Assembly (NCBI RefSeq): GCF_900182915.1
Contig: NZ_FXUG01000019.1
Location: forward strand, 62,001 to 126,000
DNA from: Neorhodopirellula lusitana
GTDB lineage: Bacteria > Planctomycetota > Planctomycetia > Pirellulales > Pirellulaceae
Length of the DNA: 64,000 nt
Reading direction: 5' to 3'
Part shown: piece by piece, positions 34,437 to 44,076 of the stretch
How the letters are laid out: each line of letters starts with the position of its first letter
Numbering within the stretch: position 1 is the stretch's first letter
Position numbers and translations under genes: made by a program
The notes under the pieces: generated by a model
What the model was told of the DNA's origin: nothing
What the model saw: only the letters and a program-made list of their open reading frames with translations
Database searches by the model: none

Positions 34437-36379
34437 CTGACTAGTTCAGTGTTGGGGCGGTCTTGTTTGGCGTCTTTGGAAAATGGCAGGATCAATTCGA
34501 AGCGGGCGCCCGTTCCCAGCCCGTCGCTGAAGGCGGTTAGGCTTCCACCCATCGCGCTGGCTGTATTCGCACTGCTGTGAAGTCCGAAGCCGTGGCCGAC
34601 CACCTTTGTGGTGTAGCCGTGTTGGAAGATCTGGCTTAGATTTGCTTTGGCGATCCCATTGCCGTTGTCGGTGACCGAGATCCTGGTCGCGTTTTCTTCA
34701 CTTACCGCACGAATTGTAATCCGCCGATCAGTTGCTCGGTGTTCGACCAACGCTTCTTTCGCGTTCTTGATTAGGTTGATCACGATCTGCAGAAAACGAT
34801 GTTTGTCAGTTCGGATCAATTCGTTCGCGCCATCCAAGTCGAGATTAATTTGGATGTCGTGGTTCAACAGGGATCCTTTGTTTGCGGCCAGGGCGTCGTC
34901 GATCAGGCTTCGGATCGGGAGTTCCTGAATCAGTTCCGAACAACATGCCATCGACTGTTGAGCGGCGACGACCTCTTTCATGTGATCGACGTTCTTCAAG
35001 AGATCTGCTAATTCGCAATCGATCGTTTTTCGTTCACCACCCAGTGCATCGGTGACCAGTTGCAAGTAGGCGGGGATCTTCTTGCCGCGTTGGTCGGAGC
35101 TGACGAACTCGGAGAAGGTTGCTTCGTGTTCGGCGATCAATGCGGATACATTTTCGAGGTTGCCCAACGCGCTTTTAGATAGTTGGTTGCGAATCAGGGA
35201 CGCGGACACGTTGACGCTATTCAGGATGTTGCCCACGTTGTGCAGCACGCCGGTCGCGATCTCGGCCATTCCGGCTTGGCGCGAAACATCGAGTAGTTCT
35301 TGATGCAGTCTGGCTGTTTCTTTTTCCTGCCGGACCCTTTCGGTAGCTTCCGTTTCGATCGCAATGTAGCGTCTAACCACGCCATCGGGATCACGGATGG
35401 GGCGAACCTCGATGTCGACCCAGTAGGCCTCGCCGCTTTTGCGATAGTTGATGTTCTGGATGTTGAATCCCTGTTCGTTACGCAAGGACTCTCGCATGAT
35501 GGCACAGACTCGGGGATCCGTATCCGATCCGTGCAGGAAGTCGGAGGGACGCTTGCCGATGACCTCGTCAGACTGGTATCCACTGATTCGAGTGAAACCT
35601 TCGTTAACCCATTCGATTGACGCTTTCGCATCGGTGATGATGACAGCATTGTCAGTGAATCTCGCGACCAGGGCTAGTTTGTCGGTTTCAGCGGTTTTTT
35701 CAGCCAACAGATTGTAGGCCTCCGAAAGTTCCTTGGTACGTTCGGCGACCTGTTGATCGACGGTACGTTTCGCTTCTTCCAGCTCAGTTTGGCGAGCGCA
35801 GAGTTCCCAGATTTCCTTGCGGAGGCGATAGCTGCCCGGGATAAGAAACGCGACTTCAAACAGGATCCAGGCGGCGTGTTCCATCCAACGGAATGGGCTT
35901 TCTTTCAGAACGCCGAAGACCGAAAGCGGGTAGTAGACGCCTCGGACGATGTGGTCGAGCGCCACGACGGTCGTCGCAGAGATGAGAATTCGCCAGTCAC
36001 GATAGATGCTGAGAATGGCCAGCGACGCGAACGCATGAAAGTGAGTTTCGATGCGTCCGCCCGAGAGGTGGATCAGCAACGCCGACCAAAGCAATTGAAC
36101 AACGGCGACCACATGTCGAGTGGAAGAGGCTTTGGGGTACAGACGCATCGACAGGATTGCGAAGCCGGACAACGACGATCCGATCAGGAGTGCCGCCCAG
36201 ACATGAATATGAACCTCGTTTTGCTCGCCGATCCAGGTATAGGGCGAAAGGAACACTGCGAAAGCCAGTCCAAGCACCCATTGCGCAATCATGATCCAGG
36301 TCATGAAGCGATGGACCCGAGAGCACTCTTGGTCGTATCGTTTTTGGAATAGGGCGACTCGTGCAGAGCAGGGCATCAT
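34433..36379 (-). CDS. Membrane sensor histidine kinase with PAS domain
   Basis: The 648-residue protein has about six spans in the N-terminal 190 residues, with a conserved GGRIETHFHAFASLAI segment. A coiled coil (EEAKRTVDQQVAERTKELSE) and a PAS domain (IITDAKASIEWVNEGFTRIS, RISGYQSDEVIGKRPSDFL) follow. The dimerisation/phosphoacceptor helix carries GVLHNVGNILNSV (His, the variant seen in hybrid kinases) and the ATPase has NLIKNAKEAL, DNGNGI and GHGFGLHSSA. It autophosphorylates and passes phosphate to a partner, most likely the REC-GGDEF-EAL protein just downstream. Its start at 36379 shares a base with the upstream gene's stop. Confidence 0.92.
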   Translation of the reverse strand: MMPCSARVALFQKRYDQECSRVHRFMTWIMIAQWVLGLAFAVFLSPYTWIGEQNEVHIHVWAALLIGSSLSGFAILSMRLYPKASSTRHVVAVVQLLWSALLIHLSGGRIETHFHAFASLAILSIYRDWRILISATTVVALDHIVRGVYYPLSVFGVLKESPFRWMEHAAWILFEVAFLIPGSYRLRKEIWELCARQTELEEAKRTVDQQVAERTKELSEAYNLLAEKTAETDKLALVARFTDNAVIITDAKASIEWVNEGFTRISGYQSDEVIGKRPSDFLHGSDTDPRVCAIMRESLRNEQGFNIQNINYRKSGEAYWVDIEVRPIRDPDGVVRRYIAIETEATERVRQEKETARLHQELLDVSRQAGMAEIATGVLHNVGNILNSVNVSASLIRNQLSKSALGNLENVSALIAEHEATFSEFVSSDQRGKKIPAYLQLVTDALGGERKTIDCELADLLKNVDHMKEVVAAQQSMACCSELIQELPIRSLIDDALAANKGSLLNHDIQINLDLDGANELIRTDKHRFLQIVINLIKNAKEALVEHRATDRRITIRAVSEENATRISVTDNGNGIAKANLSQIFQHGYTTKVVGHGFGLHSSANTASAMGGSLTAFSDGLGTGARFELILPFSKDAKQDRPNTELVR

Positions 36380-36978
36380 TAAGGTCCTTCGCCGTTACGG
36401 ACGATCGGGCAACCGAAGACAGGCCAGCTTTGCTCGGCATTGGTCTTGCCGTTGACACTGTTTAAAAACGCGGTCCCCGATGCACAGCTCCCTTCGTGCC
36501 CTCTTGATGGAGTAATCCCGCCACTGAACTTGAGTTCGCCATTGTGGTCATAGACGAGCACATGGCCCGAAGTGACGATCTCGAAATCCTCACATGCTTG
36601 TGCGTCTCGGTCAGCAAGCACCGTAGCGTTTTGAAGTGACCGTAGAGCTTGGGTGGTTGTGGTCTCTATCCAGTTGTCATCTTTGGACGCGGGTTGGTAC
36701 GCGTAACCGACGATTTGCGTGTCGGGCGCAAACATGGATTCGAGTCGCTGCAAGGACCTGATCGTTGCTCGTGTGCATGGACAATGCGGATGATAGAACA
36801 CCAGTACCTTTGACTGCGCCCGCTTCTCATCACTGAGCGTGGTGGAGATTAGCTCAGTGGGGATTACTTGTGGGACGGTTGTCCTTGTCTCGCCGGGAGT
36901 GTTGGAATAGGACATCAATTGCGACATCCCCACAACGCCCGGCAGTAAGATCGCGATTAAGGAGATTTTCCAGCCCAT
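36379..36978 (-). CDS. Thioredoxin-like protein with CPC motif, exported
   Basis: The 199-residue protein has an N-terminal hydrophobic segment (ISLIAILLPGVVGMSQL), either a signal peptide or an anchor. A thioredoxin-fold core follows: KVLVFYHPHCPCTRATIRSL, where HCPCT replaces CxxC. Next are ATVLADRDAQACEDFEIVTS and VLVYDHNGELKFSGGITPSRGHEG, resembling AhpC/RedB-type redox proteins. It is the first gene of the operon with the kinase (1-base overlap). A periplasmic redox protein in a signalling operon could sense or report redox state; that is inference. Confidence 0.7.
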   Translation of the reverse strand: MGWKISLIAILLPGVVGMSQLMSYSNTPGETRTTVPQVIPTELISTTLSDEKRAQSKVLVFYHPHCPCTRATIRSLQRLESMFAPDTQIVGYAYQPASKDDNWIETTTTQALRSLQNATVLADRDAQACEDFEIVTSGHVLVYDHNGELKFSGGITPSRGHEGSCASGTAFLNSVNGKTNAEQSWPVFGCPIVRNGEGP

Positions 36979-37845
36979 TTGTCTTTCGACTCAATCTTGC
37001 AAACTCAAAGGTAAGTTCTGACGCTTGGAACCCAACTCGGTTGACTCGCCCAATGAAATGCGAAATCAGAAAGTCAACGTCGGTTCACCACTTTTGCCCG
37101 GTTTGCAAATTGTTCACCACCAGGCCAGGTGTGCGTGTTTGAAGGTTGTGGATTGAGTGGAAAGGGGGATTTGGGATGCCGGTTGCGATGATTGTGCGTC
37201 CAGGTTTTTCGGTCGCTACGGAATACCGTGCTTGGCTGCTCGAATGCGAAGTGCAATGCAATTGGTTGGCATGGCTAATCAGTGATTCAGCGAACCCAGG
37301 ATTCGCACGCCGTGAGCACAGTTCCGTCAACACAATGCCGTGGAAGGGCTTCTTCGTTTTCGGCTGAAGAATCCTGTCGAAACGATGGACGCCAACGCGA
37401 CTTTGCTGGTATCCACGGGAAGATGCCTGACACCTGCAATTCCTGACACCTGCAATTACAAAATTCGACGTGGGGACGGAGCGAAATTGATTGGTCGGTA
37501 TCGGTAGAAGGCGGAGCGGGAGTTTCCGTTCTTTCTAGCTACTGCGTGAAGCGAACGTGAGAAGCTAAACCTTCGCAAGCTGATGGTGGGGGCAAGCCGC
37601 AAACGCCTTCCAATCTGACGTGAGGATCGCTAGAAGTGGACGGCTCTCGTCACAACGCTAGGAGCGTACGCAACGGCAAGACCCGGCCGGTCACTGCCGC
37701 TTTGAAAATTGTCGAAGCGAGTTCGCTTCGTTGCGATTGAGCTTGGATTAAGCGTCATGCATGCCGATTTGTGCTTGTCGGGAATCGCAGGCTGGAAGCC
37801 TACGCCATGAAAATGGGTGCCCGAAAACTCGAATTGGACGCTGCG
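36979..37845. other. Intergenic, 867 bp, between gene clusters
   Basis: This gap separates the start of the redox-kinase operon from the end of the CNNM-type gene. A small plus-strand frame at 37176-37367 (63 residues) has no family and uncertain composition. Two direct repeats CCTGACACCTGCAATT lie at 37417-37432 and 37442-37457-approx. A palindrome-like GCAGGCTGGAAGCCTACGCC lies near 37787. Nothing else was recognised. Confidence 0.4.
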
Positions 37846-38919
37846 TTAGTTCTTGTCGTCCAAGCGGATCCCGCGTTTGGCGGCTCGTTCTTCCCAACGT
37901 TTTCTGGCGAGTTGTTGCATGTCGACGTTGGTGTCGGACTCGTCGACGATTTCGAGGCCCAGCAGGGTTTCGACTAGGTCTTCGAGCGTGACCAGGCCCA
38001 CGATGCTGCCGTATTGGTCGCTGACCATGGCCATGTGCAAGCGGCCTTCGAGCAACATTTCAAGGAGTGCGGGAAGGGGCGTGCTGGCGTTGACTGTCTT
38101 GACCGGTCGCGCGAAGTCTTTCAGGGTTCGTTCGGATTCGCCGCGTGCTTGTGCAACCAGCAGATCGTTCTTCAAGACAAAGCCGCTGACTTCATCGAGC
38201 TTGTTGTGAAAGATAGGGATCCGCGAAACCGGTAGTTCTTCGGTTTGCTCAAACAGTTCGCCGATCGTTTTGATTTCGGGGAACGCGATGATCACGACGC
38301 GCGGGGTCATGATGTCGGCAGCGTTCAGGTCGGGAAGTTTCATCAGGGCGCGGAACACGCGTGACTCGTGATCTTCCAGCACGCCTTGCTGGGCTCCGAT
38401 TTCCGCCATCGCGGTCAGCTCTTCTCGCGTCAGTGCGTGGTGGCTCTTGCCGCCGGAGAGCCACTTGGTCAGGATCTCGCTGAGCCAGACCAGCGGGTAG
38501 AGAACCATGATTAGGTATTCAACCGACGTGCCGACGATCGGGCCAAGGGTTCGCCAGTGCAAAGCACCGAGCGTCTTGGGGATGATCTCGCTGAAGACCA
38601 AGATCAGCAGGGTCATCAACGCACTGGCGATACCGACTGCGTTTTCGCCCAGGTATCCATCGCCACCATAGACCGCGGCGGCTTGAGCACCGACGCCGGC
38701 AGCACCGATGGTGTGGGCGATCGTGTTGAGGGACAGGATCGCGGCCAGTGGGCGGTCCACGTTCGCTTTGAGGCGTTGCAGCCGGTCGGCAGCGACGGGG
38801 CGTTTCTCGCGGAGCGTCGCGATGAAAGAGGGCGTGATCGACAACAGCACCGCCTCGGCGACGCTGCAATAGAACGAAAAGCCAATGGCGACGACGAGGT
38901 AGATCAGCAGTAGAAGCAT
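37846..38919 (-). CDS. CNNM/CorB-type membrane protein (DUF21 plus CBS domains)
   Basis: The 357-residue protein has the DUF21 membrane domain (four spans: LLLLLIYLVVAIGFSFYCSV, then LAAILSLNTIAHTIGAAGVG, GIASALMTLLILVFSEIIPKT, and VEYLIMVLYPLVWLSEIL). It is followed by an acidic helical bundle (REELTAMAEIGAQQGVLEDHE) and two CBS domains (ADIMTPRVVIIAFPE; PLPALLEMLLEGRLHMAMVS). The EIIPKTLG motif is typical. These proteins are Mg2+/divalent-cation transporters or regulators, formerly called hemolysin C-like. No C-terminal CorC_HlyC domain is seen. Minus-strand neighbours upstream are ParA and a small protein. Confidence 0.9.
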   Translation of the reverse strand: MLLLLIYLVVAIGFSFYCSVAEAVLLSITPSFIATLREKRPVAADRLQRLKANVDRPLAAILSLNTIAHTIGAAGVGAQAAAVYGGDGYLGENAVGIASALMTLLILVFSEIIPKTLGALHWRTLGPIVGTSVEYLIMVLYPLVWLSEILTKWLSGGKSHHALTREELTAMAEIGAQQGVLEDHESRVFRALMKLPDLNAADIMTPRVVIIAFPEIKTIGELFEQTEELPVSRIPIFHNKLDEVSGFVLKNDLLVAQARGESERTLKDFARPVKTVNASTPLPALLEMLLEGRLHMAMVSDQYGSIVGLVTLEDLVETLLGLEIVDESDTNVDMQQLARKRWEERAAKRGIRLDDKN

Positions 38920-39014
38920 CGAGCGGCGATCAATGAAGGCATTCGGAAGATGAATGCCAAATCATAGGTTAATCGCCGCTAGTACGGGAACCCAGCATGT
39001 TGCAGGGCAACGAA

Positions 39015-39878
39015 TCAGGCGGCCATCTTGGTTTCGCCACTGGAATCGAACATCGCCGAGCGATTGGACGAACCGGCACCGGCATCAGAGACCTCTTGGG
39101 CGATCACTTCTTCGGCCAAGGCTTGGTAGTCGTACGCACCGTTGGATTCAGCCGAGTAATCGAAGATCGATTGTCCGAAACTGGGGGCTTCGGCCAAGCG
39201 AATGTTGCGGCGGATACGGGTATCGAAGAACTTCGCGTTGCGGAAGAACTTGCCGGCGTCCTTGGACACGCTGAAGAACTGGTCGATGTCCGTGCTGACT
39301 TCGGCAGCCAAGCGTGTGTTGGCGTCGTACATGCACAGCATGACGCCGGACAGTTGCAGGCGGCTGTTCATTCGTTTGGAAACGACTTCGATCGTGCGAA
39401 GCAGCTTGCTTAGACCGTGCAGAGCCAGGAAGTGAGGCTGCAGCGGCAGGAAGACTTCGTTGACGGCGACCAACGCGTTCAAGGTCAGCACACCCAGGCT
39501 AGGTGGGCAGTCCAAGATCAGGTAGTCGAAGTCGTCGGTGTCTTCGTCCAGCTTGTCGCTAAGAATCATCTCGCGACCGATTTGACTGGCCAGTTCCATT
39601 TCGGCGGCGGCCAAGTCTAGGTTCGATGGCACGACGTACAAGTTGTCGTTAATTCGCTGGCGGGCTTCGGCGATGGTGGCATCGCCGCAAAGGACCTCGT
39701 ACATCGTGTCTTCGCCGTCGATCGCGGTGATGCCGAGATGCAACGAAGCGTGGGCTTGAGGGTCCAGGTCCATGACGCAAACTTTTCGGCCCGCACGAGC
39801 CAAAGCGGCTGCCAGGTTCACGCTACTGGTGGTCTTGCCGACGCCACCTTTTTGATTGATCACTGCGATGGAACGCAT
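39015..39878 (-). CDS. ParA-family ATPase
   Basis: The 287-residue protein has the deviant Walker [20 protein letters not shown] (residues about 10-28), the A' region [17 protein letters not shown], and [17 protein letters not shown]. It is a ParA/Soj-type ATPase, about the usual length, with a 30-residue extra tail ([20 protein letters not shown]). These proteins position DNA or other cargo through ATP-driven dimerisation on nucleoid DNA. No parB or parS is seen here, so this may be an orphan used for cell-envelope or chemoreceptor positioning. The small gene upstream at 39987-40229 is on the same strand and might be its partner. Confidence 0.88.
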   Translation of the reverse strand: MRSIAVINQKGGVGKTTSSVNLAAALARAGRKVCVMDLDPQAHASLHLGITAIDGEDTMYEVLCGDATIAEARQRINDNLYVVPSNLDLAAAEMELASQIGREMILSDKLDEDTDDFDYLILDCPPSLGVLTLNALVAVNEVFLPLQPHFLALHGLSKLLRTIEVVSKRMNSRLQLSGVMLCMYDANTRLAAEVSTDIDQFFSVSKDAGKFFRNAKFFDTRIRRNIRLAEAPSFGQSIFDYSAESNGAYDYQALAEEVIAQEVSDAGAGSSNRSAMFDSSGETKMAA

Positions 39879-39986
39879 AACTTTGGTCTCCTTCGATGGA
39901 GGGTCCGGGGGGAGGTAAGTCTGGTTTCGATGGACAGGGTGTTTCGAGCAGGCTTGCCCGATGGAAGTTGCTCGGGTGAGCCGTCG

Positions 39987-40229
39987 TTAAGCCTGTTGCA
40001 TGGATTGGTATGCCAATAAGACTTCGTAGAGGTCCGAATCAATACGAACCACGTCGTCTTTAAAATCTTGTAGCCAAGTTCGGTTCGTTTCGTTGGCGTC
40101 CAGCAAGAGTCGTGTCAGCAGAGCAAGCGGTACGCTGACCGATTTAGGAGCTGCCAGCCCGGTGATGCGATCCAATTCGATTTCGCGAGTGAAATTGTGT
40201 TTCTTTGATCGAGCGGAATGCGTTGTCAC
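39987..40229 (-). CDS. Small hypothetical protein upstream of ParA
   Basis: The 80-residue protein has no signal peptide. The central LTRLLLDANETNRTWLQDFKDDVVR is helix-forming. It lies 108 bases upstream of the ParA gene, both on the minus strand. No family was recognised. Composition and position support a real gene. Confidence 0.55.
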   Translation of the reverse strand: MTTHSARSKKHNFTREIELDRITGLAAPKSVSVPLALLTRLLLDANETNRTWLQDFKDDVVRIDSDLYEVLLAYQSMQQA

Positions 40230-40617
40230 GTTCTTTGCAGTCGGGCTAGTGGTTGAATCGTAGGCTGAAACGTGCCGAACGACTGGTCTTGGGACGGGTT
40301 TAGCAACCCACCTCGTCCTGTCGCCAGATCGTCCGGTAGGCCAAGTATCGACTTTGACGATTGGGAGGCTTGAAACGATTTTGTCGATTTATGCCAGCAT
40401 TCGGTTTCACGGCGTGAGGATCCGATTCGCGACACATTGGCGGTTCGGCACCATTAAATGGCAGTGACGGGGCGTAATCTCGCAGCGAAGAAATGAGCAG
40501 ATGGCGCAGTGGATTGGTTCGTTCATATTGCGTCGTTCCCCACAACTTTCTCTGGATTTTGTCCCCGTTCGCATCGGGGTTTCAGAAAATCCATCACCCC
40601 TATTAAGGTGGTTGCGT
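40230..40617. other. Divergent intergenic, 388 bp
   Basis: The gap separates the minus-strand small gene and the plus-strand large membrane protein. A plus-strand frame could extend upstream to 40501, but no motif supports it. No regulatory site was recognised. Confidence 0.3.
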
Positions 40618-43506
40618 ATGATGGAGGACTCCCCCATCGCGGTTCGACCGCTCTTGCCTTCCATGGAAACGTGTGTCGCGGTGTCCACCACGCCATCTGC
40701 CAAACGAAATCGCGTCCCGGGGCCGTCTAAGCGGTCACCGGCAGGCGGCGTTGGCGCGGATCGAAATGCAGGAAAGCCGCCGGTCAGCGATCGGGCGAGT
40801 CGTGAGTCGGACGCGTCGAATGCTGAGTCGGTATCCAGTGCCGGCGATGAATCGACGGAAGACCTACTTGATGCGGAGGGCTCGAAGCCCGATGTCGTCC
40901 TTGGCAGCGGTTTTCATGCCGTGGTCGTCGATGATTTTCAGCGGATTGGATTAGTCGACGATGAAACGCGAGTATCGGTGATTCGCAATGCGGCTCGCCG
41001 AGCGTCGATCGCCGTTTTGTCGGTCCCGCCCAGTGACGGCGGCGAATTTGGCGGCGGAGCGAGCGCGGGTTCCCATGGCAGTGCGGATTCAGAAGCCAAA
41101 ACTGATTCGAAATTCAGTGGCAGCCCTGAACGCAGTGGCGGCCCTGAACGCATTGGCAGCTCAGTAACGAGTGGCAACTCAGAACGCAGTGCGGATTCAG
41201 AAAACAGTACCGATGCCACGGAATCTGATTCCAGGTCGCCTGAGGCCTGCAAGGAGGCCAGCAGGACCGTTCAGTTATCGGGGATCGTTTGGTCGACCTA
41301 TCGTTTGATGGATCCTCGTTACCGCAGCAACCATTTTCAACAAATTCGTGTCGGCCGTATCCTGCCACTGACCCTGCAGGCCGCATCGTGTGTGGACATT
41401 GATCCGCACGTCGAACGCAATGCACTGGTGGGAGGGACACCGATTTTGTTTGGGCATCCGTTGCCGGTCGTGGTCTCTCGGGCCCACTTCGATGACGAGT
41501 CGCTGTTAGCCGATGCCGCGGCAAGGGTGTCGGCTCGCGAATTGGCCAGGACCTCGGTTTTGGACGAGGCCGCGAGACTCGCCGATGGGCTGGCGCCGAC
41601 CAAGATCTCCGAAGCCATGGCTGCGTATTCGGAATTGCGTCAGGAGTCGTTCTGGCGTGTCGCGGCTCAACAGATCATGCGTTCGCCTGCGATTGCGGTG
41701 TCCGTGGTGATGTTGGCTTCTGGTGTAATGTTGATGGCCGGCTTCACGGTTCATCGATCACTGTACAACCCCGAGATGGGGATCTATTCATCGAACACAG
41801 GGCGGGTGGCCAGACCCAGGCCGTTGCCACGTCCGGGGGATGGACGCAATGCCTCGTTGACGGGCGTCGGGTCGGATGGCTTGAACGGCGGCCGATTGAA
41901 TTCGCGTCAATTGGAATGGGATGACACCATTTCAATCGCGGAAGCGGAATCGCAATTGAATGGCCAACCCATGGTCAACGCGGACACCAGCGATGCTGAC
42001 TTGTTGCTGGAGGTTGAGCCCGATGTGGTTGAGCCGGATGTCCCAGATGAAGCCGACTTGGGTTTGCGAGGCCTCAACGGCTGGATGAACGCGGATGGTT
42101 CGTCGTTCGCGGATGACTTGCCCAACAATGCAGTCGCGGGTTTGGGGGCCATGTCACTGCCAGATGCTGAGTCACTGCCGGATGCTGAGCCGCTGCCGGA
42201 TGCGGAGTTGTCGGGGATTGCCGCTGCGATGACTGGCTTAGCCGATCGCGGGAACAGTGAGCGTGGTGTGGAGGATTCGGCAATGAATGAGCCGGTGATG
42301 GGCGAGCCGGTTGATGCTGAAGGTCCTGCGCTGACTCCTTCCGGTGCTGCGGTTGAAGCGGTTCCGGCTGCTTCCGTTGAACCGGCTTCCGTTGAGCGAG
42401 TCCCAGTTGAGAGAACCCCAGTTGAGACAACCCCTGTTGAGACAACCCCTGTTGAGCCGGCGCGGGTTCAGGCTGTTCAGCCGCCGGCGTTCAGTGACAT
42501 TGAAATTGCGGGTGAGGCGGACACGGTTTGGACGTCAACCGACTCTGCGGCTCGGCGGTTCACGAAATCACGTGTCGAGGAGCTGATCCAGGAATGGGAG
42601 GTCCATGCCGAGTTGGCCGGACCGCACTCACTGGAATCCGCCGCCGTGAATGACTTGATTGTTCAGGCGAGTTGGTTGGTGGGTTCGTTTTCGAAAACGG
42701 TCGAGCGTGCTCGCGGTTCCCGGTTCCGTGGGAACAACGCGAACGGCATCGGCTCAATGACCGTTGGTAGCTCGTCCGGTGGGCTTGGTGCTCCTGGTGG
42801 TTCGGGTGGCCCTGGCGATCAGGGCAGTTCGATTGGCAGCGCTGACCTGGTGACGGGATTAGCAGAATCCTTGGACTCCGATGAACTGGCGTACTTGATC
42901 GCCAATTGGACCACCGCTCGGCAGCGGGTGGTGGTGACCGCGGATCTGGACCAGATGATGGACCAAGCGAATGTGTTAATTGACCAGTGCATGATTAGCG
43001 ATCGGCTTGCACCCCATGATCGGGCTCGCTTGATCGACACGGTTTACGCGGAAGCCAAGCGGCTTAGCCGGATTGCGAAGTCCAAGGTGGCGCAGGCGGA
43101 ATTTGATGAACTGGTCGAGTCGCTGGGTTCGTTCCCCAGTGCAGATGCTCTGAAGCGTCTAGAAACTAACAGCCCAGATTCCGGTTTCCTGGGACGGGTG
43201 CGTTGTTTGAAACAACGTCGCTGGGACGTGGGGCTGAAGGCGATGACCAAAACTTCCGACTCGGCACTCGCATCATGTGCCTCGCTTGAGTTTCAGCTTC
43301 GTGAATCCGATTCCGATGAGTCGCCGGTGCCAGCGGATCGTTGGATTGAGTTGGCGGATCGCTGGACCAAGATCGCCGAACGTGTTCCGGATCGCGAGGC
43401 CGCCGCGATTCGTTTGCATGCGATCGGGCTATTGAAAGACGTCCCCGCGACTGAAGCACAACGGCGTGAACTGGCGATGCGATTGCCGGGTTACCTCACG
43501 CTATAA
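40618..43506 (+). CDS. Large single-span membrane protein with repeats
   Basis: The ATG at 40618 (or 40621, 40663) gives about 962 residues. The N-part is Ser/Glu-rich with ERSGGPERIG-like repeats; a domain follows (VVDDFQRIGLVDDETRVSVIRNAARR; LPLTLQAASCVDIDP). A single span, SPAIAVSVVMLASGVMLMAGF, lies near residue 357. Then come a long acidic linker (DAESLPDAEPLPDAE; VERVPVERTPVETTPVET repeats) and a C-terminal helical domain (SRVEELIQEWEVHAELAGP, LDSDELAYLIANWTTARQR). The linker repeats are direct DNA repeats of 15-18 bp, a common site of length change. No family was recognised. It may span the inner membrane with the C-terminus outside the cytoplasm; that is inference. Confidence 0.7.
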   Translation: MMEDSPIAVRPLLPSMETCVAVSTTPSAKRNRVPGPSKRSPAGGVGADRNAGKPPVSDRASRESDASNAESVSSAGDESTEDLLDAEGSKPDVVLGSGFHAVVVDDFQRIGLVDDETRVSVIRNAARRASIAVLSVPPSDGGEFGGGASAGSHGSADSEAKTDSKFSGSPERSGGPERIGSSVTSGNSERSADSENSTDATESDSRSPEACKEASRTVQLSGIVWSTYRLMDPRYRSNHFQQIRVGRILPLTLQAASCVDIDPHVERNALVGGTPILFGHPLPVVVSRAHFDDESLLADAAARVSARELARTSVLDEAARLADGLAPTKISEAMAAYSELRQESFWRVAAQQIMRSPAIAVSVVMLASGVMLMAGFTVHRSLYNPEMGIYSSNTGRVARPRPLPRPGDGRNASLTGVGSDGLNGGRLNSRQLEWDDTISIAEAESQLNGQPMVNADTSDADLLLEVEPDVVEPDVPDEADLGLRGLNGWMNADGSSFADDLPNNAVAGLGAMSLPDAESLPDAEPLPDAELSGIAAAMTGLADRGNSERGVEDSAMNEPVMGEPVDAEGPALTPSGAAVEAVPAASVEPASVERVPVERTPVETTPVETTPVEPARVQAVQPPAFSDIEIAGEADTVWTSTDSAARRFTKSRVEELIQEWEVHAELAGPHSLESAAVNDLIVQASWLVGSFSKTVERARGSRFRGNNANGIGSMTVGSSSGGLGAPGGSGGPGDQGSSIGSADLVTGLAESLDSDELAYLIANWTTARQRVVVTADLDQMMDQANVLIDQCMISDRLAPHDRARLIDTVYAEAKRLSRIAKSKVAQAEFDELVESLGSFPSADALKRLETNSPDSGFLGRVRCLKQRRWDVGLKAMTKTSDSALASCASLEFQLRESDSDESPVPADRWIELADRWTKIAERVPDREAAAIRLHAIGLLKDVPATEAQRRELAMRLPGYLTL

Positions 43507-44076
43507 GCCTGGTTTGGGCTTGCCGTTCTGATGCGGGTCGATGGGCTGGAGCTGGGTTCACCAGCCCTTGGTTTGGACGGTTGAGCTTGTAGTGAGCCCG
43601 AGTTGTGGTTTTACGTACACTTGTTTGGGCGTGGTTGGGGTTTGCAGAAAACCGGAACAACCGCACCTTTTTTGCTGAAGCAGGACGGCGGGGCCAGCCG
43701 ATATCAACGGTACCATGGATTGGGAGGGTGGAACGATCGGTGCCATCGTTCCAGCGAAGATAGGGTCATGGTGAGGCAGGGAGGGCTTCACCATGACCCT
43801 TCCCTTTTATATGGCCTCTTTCTTGTCGCAAGTTCAGCGACCCATTGCGTGAAGGCAGTGCTGAATCTGAGTAATCAATTTGCTCGGTAAACGCGTTATT
43901 TACTGTGGCCGCTTCTTTTAGGACGCTCAACTAATTCGTGAGCGGCGAGACCTAGCCGACGGTCTTGAACTGATACCCGCGGCTAGCGCCCGGCGGCTCA
44001 TGTTACCGCGTTGCGGCTAGCGTTCGGCAGTTCATGTTACCGCGTTGCGACTAACGCCCCGCGGCTTATGGTGTCG
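43507..44076. other. Intergenic with hairpin pair and 34-bp tandem repeats
   Basis: Downstream of the large membrane protein lie two perfect hairpins: GGAACGAT-loop-ATCGTTCC at 43730-43752, and AGGGTCATGGTGA with 13-bp arms at 43762-43774 and 43788-43800, followed by TCCCTTTTAT (terminator-like). Further on, a 34-bp unit (starting GCGGCTAGCGCCCGGCGGCT) is repeated at 43979, 44013 and 44047, the third degenerate and running into the DTW stop. No gene is seen. Confidence 0.6.

Noticed and set aside
39015-40229. ParA and small gene as a plasmid or prophage partition module
   Set aside because: No ParB, parS repeats or replication gene accompany them, and the flanks are ordinary chromosomal genes. 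An orphan ParA is more likely.
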